A stretch of 64,000 nucleotides of DNA. It comes from Opitutaceae bacterium (GTDB lineage Bacteria; Verrucomicrobiota; Verrucomicrobiia; Opitutales; Opitutaceae). The DNA is taken from positions 124,001 through 188,000 of the forward strand of contig JAEUHC010000004.1 in NCBI GenBank assembly GCA_016794785.1, written 5' to 3'. A program made the position numbers and the translations under genes. Positions 43,441 to 50,877 of this stretch are shown piece by piece. A model generated the notes under the pieces. It did no database searches, was not told where the DNA came from, and worked only from the letters and a program-made list of their open reading frames with translations. Numbering within the stretch: the stretch's first letter is position 1; every line of letters begins with the position of its first letter.

Positions 43441-44817
43441 TCAGCGGACCCGCAGCGTGGGCGGCCGCGCGGTCGGATGCTCCTTGGAAGCGAACGCATG
43501 CACAAGCCCCGACGGATCGGTCTCCCCGGTCTCGCGGACGATGAGGAAGGTCGCGAGGCCGCTGCGGCAGCCGCGCACGAAGGCCGCGAGCGCGTCGCCG
43601 CGCACGGTGAGCGGATCGCCGGAGGCGCCGCGGGGCAGCCAGAATTCGGCGAGCTTCTCGGCCTGGCCCGGAATCACGCCGGCATCGTCGCAGCCCGGCA
43701 GATTGCCCCAGGCGAGCGAGGCTTCGTCCCACGTGTCGGCCGCCGGGGACCTGACGCCATAAATGGCGAAGCGCGAATCGGGCACCATCGTGACAAACCC
43801 AAAGCCGCTCGGCTCCGGATCGAGCACGAGCTGCGCCTCGACGATCTCCGACGGGCTGACCTTCGCGAGATCGAAGGTGAGGATGGCGCGGCGCTCGTTG
43901 GGGCGGCCTTTCTCAAGTTCGCTGTGCTTCACCATCAGCAGGGGATGCCGGCCCATGGCCTCGGGATAACCGCGCCGCACAAAGCCGTCGCGCCCCCGCC
44001 CGAACGAGGTGGAAATGGAGGTCCAGCCATCGATCCATTGCAGCGCCTCCACGCGGTTCGGCTCGACAATCGCGACGCCGGCGCCGCCCCCGGCATGATA
44101 GTTCCGCCCGGCCGTCAGCTGCTGCACCCCGGCGCGCCGGGGATCCGCGACCTCCACCACGCCGTCGAAGACAAAGACGTGCGAGTTGCCCGTCGAGCTG
44201 GCCGTGACGCCGAACCGCGTGCCGAGATCGACGACCTGAAAATCGGGCGTCTCGACCGCGAAGCCATGCGCGGAGGGCGGCACATCCGCCGTGAGGGAGC
44301 CCTCGATGAGCCGGCAACGCATGGCGCTGAGAATCTCCAGCTTCGTCGGCGCCTCGAGCGTGATGACCGCGCCGCTCTCGAAGCGCACGGTCGCGATCCC
44401 CTCGGCCAGGGAAAGCATGCCCCGCCCCAGGCGCGACTGGCCGAGCGTGGGAAGCGTGGAGCCGCCCCACTTCGTGTTGTCGGCCTGCACCAAGGTCGCG
44501 ACCGGCCGCGCGGGCGCGACGCGGCGGCCGCCGACAAACGCCATCGCCACGGCCGCCGCCGCGGCCAGACCAAAGCCCGCGATCCACGGCCAGCGGACCA
44601 CGGAGGCCGCGCGGGCCTCCGGGCGCAAAAGCTCCGGCAGGTCCTCGCGCTCTGCGCGCAACGCACCGTGCAGCCAGGCCCGATCGACATAGGCCGCGCG
44701 CAGGACAGGGTCGCGCGCCACGTCGGCGTGAAACGCCGCGAGTTCCTCGGGCGAGAGCAGGCCCTCGATCGCGCGGGCGATGCGGTCGGCGGACTCGTGG
44801 TGGGAGGGAGAGTTCAT
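43441..44817 (-). CDS. FecR-like membrane protein
   Basis: A 458-residue protein with a cytosolic anti-sigma-like N-terminus (ADRIARAIEGLLSPEELAAF). One membrane segment follows (WPWIAGFGLAAAAAVAMAFV), then a FecR domain (GMLSLAEGIATVRFESGAVI, LEAPTKLEILSAMRCRLIEG, FQVVDLGTRFGVTA and VFVFDGVVEVADP). The C-terminal 160 residues resemble a secreted beta-sandwich of the DNRLRE/DUF7594 sort (RRAILTFDLAKVSPSEIVEA, DTWDEASLAWGNLPGCDDAG), where the other FecR protein of this window has LamG. The ATG overlaps the sigma stop by four bases. It probably controls the sigma factor in response to an extracytoplasmic cue, and the following cytochrome/DUF1501/heparinase genes are plausible targets. Confidence 0.8.
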   Translation of the reverse strand: MNSPSHHESADRIARAIEGLLSPEELAAFHADVARDPVLRAAYVDRAWLHGALRAEREDLPELLRPEARAASVVRWPWIAGFGLAAAAAVAMAFVGGRRVAPARPVATLVQADNTKWGGSTLPTLGQSRLGRGMLSLAEGIATVRFESGAVITLEAPTKLEILSAMRCRLIEGSLTADVPPSAHGFAVETPDFQVVDLGTRFGVTASSTGNSHVFVFDGVVEVADPRRAGVQQLTAGRNYHAGGGAGVAIVEPNRVEALQWIDGWTSISTSFGRGRDGFVRRGYPEAMGRHPLLMVKHSELEKGRPNERRAILTFDLAKVSPSEIVEAQLVLDPEPSGFGFVTMVPDSRFAIYGVRSPAADTWDEASLAWGNLPGCDDAGVIPGQAEKLAEFWLPRGASGDPLTVRGDALAAFVRGCRSGLATFLIVRETGETDPSGLVHAFASKEHPTARPPTLRVR

Positions 44818-45362
44818 GGCGTGCGGCTCGCGGCCAGCTGGCGGCTGATGCAGCCGTTGAGGGTTTCCCGGATGCGGCTGAGGAGGCGATAGACCGCGAG
44901 GACCGAGCGCTCGCTCTTGGCTGCGATGGTCTCGACGTCGCACTCCTCGTAGTAGCGCCAGAGCACAATCGCGCGGTGGCGCTCGGGGAGTTTCTTCAGG
45001 CAATGCCGCAGCAGCTCGGCCCGGCGATCGAGATCGTCGCCCCGGCGGTCAATCTCGGCGGCGACAGCCTCGATGAATTCGCGTTCGTGGGGCGACTCCG
45101 GCCGGCGCTTGGCGGCGCGGCGGTAATTGAGGATTTGGTGCAGCGCGACGGTGCGGGCCCAGGCGAGGAAGTTCGTCCCCGGCTGGAAGCGGTCGAACAT
45201 GCGCCAGAGGGCGAGCTTGCACTCCTGCAGGATGTCGGCCGCGTCCGCCGCGCTGCCGACGAGGCTGAACACGTAGGCGCTCAGCGCGCGCTCATGCTCG
45301 GCGAGGAGGCGCAGGTAGGCCTCGTCGCGGGCGGAGGAATCGGAAGGCGGGGGCGTGTCCAT
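44814..45362 (-). CDS. ECF RNA polymerase sigma factor
   Basis: A 182-residue ECF sigma factor. Region 2 has DAADILQECKLALWRMFDRF and GTNFLAWARTVALHQILNYR. Region 4 has LKKLPERHRAIVLWRYYEEC and AAKSERSVLAVYRLLSRIRE. The ATG at 45362 begins an N-terminus with a short Pro/Ser-rich stretch. Its stop overlaps the start of the FecR-like gene. It is more similar to the truncated sigma at 1-419 (shared GTNF-AWA and LNYR-A motifs) than to the one at 2242. It heads a leftward cluster that ends with the heparinase-like gene at 35646. Confidence 0.9.
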   Translation of the reverse strand: MDTPPPSDSSARDEAYLRLLAEHERALSAYVFSLVGSAADAADILQECKLALWRMFDRFQPGTNFLAWARTVALHQILNYRRAAKRRPESPHEREFIEAVAAEIDRRGDDLDRRAELLRHCLKKLPERHRAIVLWRYYEECDVETIAAKSERSVLAVYRLLSRIRETLNGCISRQLAASRTP

Positions 45363-45510
45363 GGGGTGGCAGGAGCGGGCAAAAGATAAGGTCCGCTGCG
45401 GGGATTTTTGGACAACAAAATCGAGGACGGGCGGGCCGCAACGTGCCCGGAAGCCCCGAACCTTGATTAGTGCGCCGGAATCCCGTTCAACTCATCCGAG
45501 CGGCCGCCCC

Positions 45511-46332
45511 ATGAGCAAAACCAAGAGCAGCACCATCGAAGTGAAGGGCACGACCGTGGCGGTTCTCTCCAGCAAGGACGGGGATTACATCTCCCTCACC
45601 GATATGCTTCGCGCCAAGGACGGCGACTTCTTCATCTCCGACTGGCTCCGCAACCGGAACACCGTGGAATTCCTCGGCATCTGGGAGTCCGTCTTCAACC
45701 CAGCTTTTAATTACGGCGAATTCGCCACAATTAGAAGTCAGGCCGGCCTGAACAGCTACAAGATCAGCGTCAAGGAATGGGTCGATAAAACCAACGCCAT
45801 CGGCCTCAAAGCCACCCCTGGGCGCTACGGCGGCACGTTTGCCCATCCCGACATCGCTTTCGAGTTCGGCATGTGGATCAGCCCGGAATTCAAAATCTAC
45901 TTGGTCAAAGAATTTCGTCGCCTCAAGGATGAGGAAAACGACCGGCTCCAGCTCGGCTGGAACCTCCAGCGCACCCTCGCCAAGATCAACTACCGCATCC
46001 ACACCGACGCGATCAAGGAGACGCTCCTCCCGCCCACTGTCACCAAGACCCAAGCGTCGCTCGTCTACGCCACCGAAGCCGACCTGCTCAACGTCGCCCT
46101 CTTCGGCCAAACCGCGAAGCAATGGCGCGACGCCCATCCCGACGCCGATGGCAACATCCGCGACCACGCCCCGCTGGAACAGCTCGTCGTCCTCACCAAC
46201 CTCGAAAGCCTCAACTCCGTCCTCATCCGCCAGGGCCTGCCCCAGCCCGAGCGCCTGCTCAAGTTGAACGAAATCGCCATCACCCAGATGCGCACACTCC
46301 TCTCGGCCAACAACGTCAAGCGGCTGAAGTGA
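45511..46332 (+). CDS. KilA-N domain protein
   Basis: A 273-residue protein with a KilA-N DNA-binding domain in its N-terminal half: DGDYISLTDMLRAKDGDFFI, SDWLRNRNTVEFLGIWESVF and GRYGGTFAHPDIAFEFGMWI. The C-terminal half is the conserved part of the longer bacterial KilA-N proteins (NYRIHTDAIKETLLPP, ATEADLLNVALFGQTAKQWR and LVVLTNLESLNSVLIRQGLP). KilA-N domains occur in phages, large DNA viruses and bacterial mobile islands. The bacterial chromosomal form is often single and of unknown role. The ATG at 45511 directly precedes the domain. It is transcribed away from the sigma gene and towards the STAND NTPase gene, with a 306-base gap between the two stops. Confidence 0.88.
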   Translation: MSKTKSSTIEVKGTTVAVLSSKDGDYISLTDMLRAKDGDFFISDWLRNRNTVEFLGIWESVFNPAFNYGEFATIRSQAGLNSYKISVKEWVDKTNAIGLKATPGRYGGTFAHPDIAFEFGMWISPEFKIYLVKEFRRLKDEENDRLQLGWNLQRTLAKINYRIHTDAIKETLLPPTVTKTQASLVYATEADLLNVALFGQTAKQWRDAHPDADGNIRDHAPLEQLVVLTNLESLNSVLIRQGLPQPERLLKLNEIAITQMRTLLSANNVKRLK

Positions 46333-46638
46333 TGCTCGGTCACGCCATCTTCCGGACCGACAAAGTCGGGCTGGCGGCGCTTCGATGGAAGCGCGCTCGG
46401 GCGCAACCAACCGCGGGCTGGGTTAGAACCTGAACATGGGCGACCTGCACGAAGTCAGTCGGCAGGTGGGCGACGGGTTGAGAGAACCCGCTGTCGCGCT
46501 CGGGAAGAAATTGGACTCCCCACAAACTACAAAGCCGGGCCCTGATTTTCTCCCCTCCAGCTAGTGCAGAGATCGCGATACTTGCCGACGATATAGCGCG
46601 CACACCGAGGGTCGGACAAAAAGTGGGGAACGTTGTCC
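46333..46638. other. Intergenic stretch between convergent KilA-N and STAND genes
   Basis: No supported gene or RNA was found in these 306 bases, and no clear terminator hairpin with a T-tract. Composition is more AT-rich in its second half. A 42-codon frame from an ATG at 46435 lacks a ribosome binding site and family signal. Confidence 0.5.
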
Positions 46639-49600
46639 TCACGTCCCCGCAATCCGCGGCGCGAGTGTTCGCCAACCAGTGTCCAGCGTGTCGTCACGCA
46701 TTTGCTTCAGTTGTTGAACGATGTTGGCGTCCAGTTTCAGGTCCAAGGCAGGCAGTGCGGCAAGCAACAGTCCGGCGACGCGCTTGCTGCCAGTTACGGG
46801 CTCGCCGCAAATCGATTTCAGGTCCGGCAACCACAACGTGGGATTTCGAAATGCAAAGCGATTCTCAGCTGCCTCCCGCCACCGCTGGCCGGCGAGCTGA
46901 TCCAGTGGTCGCATAACATCCATGCCCCAATACATAGCGTTGAGCGAGGACGCGACGACATAGAGCGCGCCCCACAGAGACTCGGGCACAAGTTTGACTT
47001 GGCTCAACACTGTGACAGCCGCCACGAGGCGCTCCAGGGAATCTCCGGACCGGCTGAGTGAGGTCAGCTCGGCTTCGGGCGCGGTGATGATGCCCCGCGC
47101 TCGTTGTGCCCATTGGCGGAGTTCCCTGGGGTAAGGTGACTTGTCGGCGTTGGCTTCAATGTCCTGCAAAGCCGCGGCCAAATCCTCGCGGTGCGCAGCT
47201 ACGCTCGCGAGCCCGGCGAGGTAAATGAAATATCCGGAAACTTGGTCGTCGAACGGGCTACTCACCGGTGGGAAATCCGAGTCGTCGACGGGTGCCTCGT
47301 CCAGTTTCGCCGCGAGCTTCTGAACAACTGCGAATATACTGGCGTGCTGCGCTGCCAATGCGGGGAGGTCGCCGAGGGCACCGCGAGCAACCGCTTTTCG
47401 AATCGCCAATTCAACCGCAAACCTCCGGGTCGATATCGACCGGCTGTTCAGGACGTCTTCACGGTAGCGCGCCCAATACGTCTCGCCGAGCTGGTGGTTG
47501 TGCTCGAGCATTGCCACGAAAACTTTGCAGGCCGTGAGCTGAGGCGGCGGCATGGTCTTCACTTTTTCGTTCACCACCGACTCGCTGGCCATTCCAGGCA
47601 CGATGGGAGCCTGCGGTGGCGAGCTCGGTGAACGTGCGGTTGCCGCCAGCGACAGGAGAATATGCCCGAGGAGCTTCTGGAATTGGAAGGTCGCCAAGTC
47701 CTCCGTGAACGGACGCATCTGCGAACACAATTCGATGGCGCGGGCGAACGCATCAACCGCGGTCTTTTTCTCGTTGGCACGCCAGAGGGCGACGCCAGCG
47801 TCCGTCTCAAGTCCGGCCTGCCGGACGACCTGTTTCGCCTTTCGGGCAAAGTCAGCTCCTTGCGCGAAGAACTCGGCGGATTCCTTCCAACGTTCGAGTT
47901 TGCCGGCCCAGACGCCCGCGCGCTGTAGAGCTAGCATCTTGCCGTGCACTCCGTAGTCCGATTCGTCCCAACGAGGGAACGCCTCACGGATCGTGGCGAC
48001 GGCCTCGGCATACTGCTTCCGCTGAGCCGCAATCATGGCTCGCTGATCGAACAATGCGGCGAGAAGGCCCGGCGTTGTCGCGGTGAGGCCCTCAAGGGCG
48101 CGCTCCGCCCGGTTCTGGTCGTTGAGGTATTCGTTGCAGATCACGGACGCCGCGCGTGCCACCGCGACAGCAATCTCCTCCGAGTTCCACTGCTTGGCGG
48201 TAGCACCTGCGGCGGCCAGCCATGCAAGGAGGGACTCCCAGTCCGGAGACGCTTTTTCCGATTCGTCGAGCCAGGTCTTATCCCAACTGAGGAAGAAGCG
48301 GGTGGGCCAAGCGCCGAACGCGCGGAGCAGCGGTCGGCGGCGTTCGTCGGGCAAAGCCGCGAGGGACTCCATCAGCGCGTCTAGGAATTGCCGCCCCTTC
48401 AGGTTTACGAGCAGCATGCCGACGAGCGAGATTCTCGCGTGCTCTTGCAGCGGCACGGTCCGCAACATGGGCGGCAGCATGGCCCGGGGGAACCAACCGC
48501 TCACGTCGGCTTCCGGCGCCAGCTGTGAGGCGAGAGCCGCCGCCTCGTCGACATAACGCAGCAGGTCACGCGGCTGCACCTGTTTCGCGCAGATCAGCAG
48601 CACTTCGCTCAGGAACGCGAAACGCATACCTGGCGTAAGCTCCGACGGCAGGTGCGTCAGCGACCTCTCAGCAGCGGCGATGAACGGAGCGACGTGAGTC
48701 GGCAGCAGTTCCGCGGCGACTTGGAACCGGAGCAGATGAATGAATGACGCCTGGATTGGCTTGCCTGAAAACTTCTTCTCCAACTCCGCTTCGGCGACTC
48801 CCGTGAGCCAAAGCAGGTGCACGTAGGTTTGGCCCCGCTGCCGCTGCGGAGTGAGCAGAAACTTGGCCGCGATGTCTGCGGCCAGAAGCGCGTTTGGGGC
48901 GTCAACCGCGTGCTGCAACGCCCGCGCCGCGTCGTGGACATAGACGGGAGCATTTTCCAGCCGAGCGACAGCGCACGCCACCTCCAGGTCAGCCCTCCGC
49001 GCCGGTGAAAGGGTCGCCGTGCTGTCGTCCAGCAGAGGCGAAAGCCGATGGTAGCCGCTGGCGTCGCCCGGTTCGATCCAAGGGCCGAGGAGGGAATCGA
49101 ACCGAAACGCCGCGCCCTGCAGCCGTTCCAGTTTTTCGGCGAGTGCGAGCGCCTGGTCGCGTCGGAACGTGCTGCCCATCACGCTCAGCCGGGTTAGCAA
49201 TTCGAGCTCTTCGCTCGACAGGCGGGCGACCAAGCGCCGCGCCTGGGCACGCTCCGATTCAATCGTGGTCGCCGAATCGCGGAACGTCTGCCCATCGAAC
49301 TTTGGCCAGCCGTTCTGCTGCAACCAGAGGCAGGCCGCGTGCACCAGTTGAGGATGTCCGTCGGTATGAAGGTGCACCGCGGTGCCCCAAACTGCCGCCC
49401 GCTTCGGGTCGGTGCACCCGAGTTCTGTTGCGAAACGCGTGATTTCGTCCGCTTCCATGCGCGGAGCGGTAATTGGCGTGATGTCTATCCAACCCAGCCC
49501 CGCGATTTCGGTCGCGGTCAACGGCCTTTGCGCAGTGATGATAATCTGTCCGTCTCGCGCGCGAACTAGGAGCGCAATCGCCCGCAGCTGGTGGAGCGCC

Positions 49601-50754
49601 GCAGTCGTCAATCCCTCGGGCGAAAAGCCATCGAGCACGAGGTTGAACGGGACTCCACGGTGGCGATCCGCGATGCTGAGCACGCGGCGGAACGACACCT
49701 GCGCGGCCGGACCTGGGCATCCTTGTAGATCCAGCCACCACCATGAGCCTGCCATCGATCCCGCCACCTGCTTGGCGAGCGTGGTTTTGCCCATGCCCGT
49801 CGAGCCAAACAACACGAGCACGGGTGTTGCCGCCAAGTGTCCACGGAGTTTGACGACCAGTTCCGGCCGTTGGAGGAGCTGAACGGGCAGAGGCGGCAGG
49901 TTCAGTTCGTCGGAGGGAGCCTCCCACAGCGCACCGCCCGGGCAAGCACCCGGCGCGGCGGCTCGGGGCAATGCCAGCCCAACCCGCTCGCGATAGTTGA
50001 CAATGTGCTCTTCGAGAAGGCGCAGCAATTGAGCCCGAGTCAGCGGAACTCGCTCGTGGGCCGCGGCGACATGGACGACGTTAGAGAAAAGTGTGTCGGC
50101 GATCCGTTCGGCTTCCGCGACTGACGCTCCGTGGCGATCCTCAGCCAGCACAACCAAACGATTCCGCACCAGCTGTTGGACGTCGCCGCTGGGTTCGCGT
50201 CCAAGGTCGAATGTTATCGGCTGCACCAAGCGGGCGAAGAACTCCGTGGCCGACGCTGTGCGCAGGAAATCCCGCACTCCCGGCACCAGCTTCGAGACCA
50301 CGTGCGAGTCTTCGTGCAGGAAACGCTGCAAGCGTTCGATCGCTTGCGGCTGGCGAGATAGAGCGACCTCTTGCCAGAGCTTTATGCCCGCGATCCCCTC
50401 GCCGAGCGGAGCACCCTGTTCCACACCGGCCTCGGCCCGCGCGAGCAAGACGAAGCGCACCGTTCTCTTTTCATGAGTTGTCAGCTCCCAGTAATGATTC
50501 AACGCCTCAGTGACCTCTTCTGACCGAAGGGTAAGCGATCGACTCAATCCGGCTTTCGCCTGTGTCGTCGTGGCCGCGTTCGACGTCGTAACTTCGAAAT
50601 CCTCTGAGGACTCGAGATAAAGCGCCTCGTCGTCACCCAATTCCAGCCAGGCCGAAACGGATAACCACCACTGGAAGATAAACGCCTCCGTAGTCGCCGT
50701 GGCCCGGCGACGCTCATCCGCCGGTAGCGGTGGAGGAATATTCGACACGCCCAT
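46639..50754 (-). CDS. STAND NTPase with N-terminal DUF4297/Cap4-like nuclease domain
   Basis: A 1371-residue protein with three parts. Residues 20-120 resemble the DUF4297/Cap4 PD-(D/E)XK nuclease fold: FIFQWWLSVSAWLELGDD, then Glu48, Glu51-Asp52 and the Gln65-Ala-Lys67 motif (TTTQAKAG), followed by LRSEEVTEALNHYWEL. Residues 290-560 form a STAND/NB-ARC-like NTPase with Walker A GSTGMGKTT (317-325), Walker B NLVLDGF (371-377) and sensor strand GQIIITAQRP (402-411). The C-terminal 750 residues are helical repeats, in part TPR-like (AVATIREAFPRWDES, KLERWKESAEFFAQGADFAR). This layout matches antiviral STAND (Avs-type) proteins, which sense a phage protein with the repeats and activate the nuclease. 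Antiphage function is inferred. No accessory gene is coupled to it. Confidence 0.78.
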   Translation of the reverse strand: MGVSNIPPPLPADERRRATATTEAFIFQWWLSVSAWLELGDDEALYLESSEDFEVTTSNAATTTQAKAGLSRSLTLRSEEVTEALNHYWELTTHEKRTVRFVLLARAEAGVEQGAPLGEGIAGIKLWQEVALSRQPQAIERLQRFLHEDSHVVSKLVPGVRDFLRTASATEFFARLVQPITFDLGREPSGDVQQLVRNRLVVLAEDRHGASVAEAERIADTLFSNVVHVAAAHERVPLTRAQLLRLLEEHIVNYRERVGLALPRAAAPGACPGGALWEAPSDELNLPPLPVQLLQRPELVVKLRGHLAATPVLVLFGSTGMGKTTLAKQVAGSMAGSWWWLDLQGCPGPAAQVSFRRVLSIADRHRGVPFNLVLDGFSPEGLTTAALHQLRAIALLVRARDGQIIITAQRPLTATEIAGLGWIDITPITAPRMEADEITRFATELGCTDPKRAAVWGTAVHLHTDGHPQLVHAACLWLQQNGWPKFDGQTFRDSATTIESERAQARRLVARLSSEELELLTRLSVMGSTFRRDQALALAEKLERLQGAAFRFDSLLGPWIEPGDASGYHRLSPLLDDSTATLSPARRADLEVACAVARLENAPVYVHDAARALQHAVDAPNALLAADIAAKFLLTPQRQRGQTYVHLLWLTGVAEAELEKKFSGKPIQASFIHLLRFQVAAELLPTHVAPFIAAAERSLTHLPSELTPGMRFAFLSEVLLICAKQVQPRDLLRYVDEAAALASQLAPEADVSGWFPRAMLPPMLRTVPLQEHARISLVGMLLVNLKGRQFLDALMESLAALPDERRRPLLRAFGAWPTRFFLSWDKTWLDESEKASPDWESLLAWLAAAGATAKQWNSEEIAVAVARAASVICNEYLNDQNRAERALEGLTATTPGLLAALFDQRAMIAAQRKQYAEAVATIREAFPRWDESDYGVHGKMLALQRAGVWAGKLERWKESAEFFAQGADFARKAKQVVRQAGLETDAGVALWRANEKKTAVDAFARAIELCSQMRPFTEDLATFQFQKLLGHILLSLAATARSPSSPPQAPIVPGMASESVVNEKVKTMPPPQLTACKVFVAMLEHNHQLGETYWARYREDVLNSRSISTRRFAVELAIRKAVARGALGDLPALAAQHASIFAVVQKLAAKLDEAPVDDSDFPPVSSPFDDQVSGYFIYLAGLASVAAHREDLAAALQDIEANADKSPYPRELRQWAQRARGIITAPEAELTSLSRSGDSLERLVAAVTVLSQVKLVPESLWGALYVVASSLNAMYWGMDVMRPLDQLAGQRWREAAENRFAFRNPTLWLPDLKSICGEPVTGSKRVAGLLLAALPALDLKLDANIVQQLKQMRDDTLDTGWRTLAPRIAGT

Positions 50755-50877
50755 TCATCATGAGCCACACGTCCGCAGCGCAAGGACGAAGCCACAAGCT
50801 GTATAGAGCGGAAGCCCGAAACCATGATCACCCGGATGAGTTCCACGCCTCGGAGAACGCGGGAAATCTCCCGCGCC

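Noticed and set aside
46435..46563. A 42-residue forward frame between the KilA-N and STAND genes
   Set aside because: It has no ribosome binding site, known motif or supporting context.
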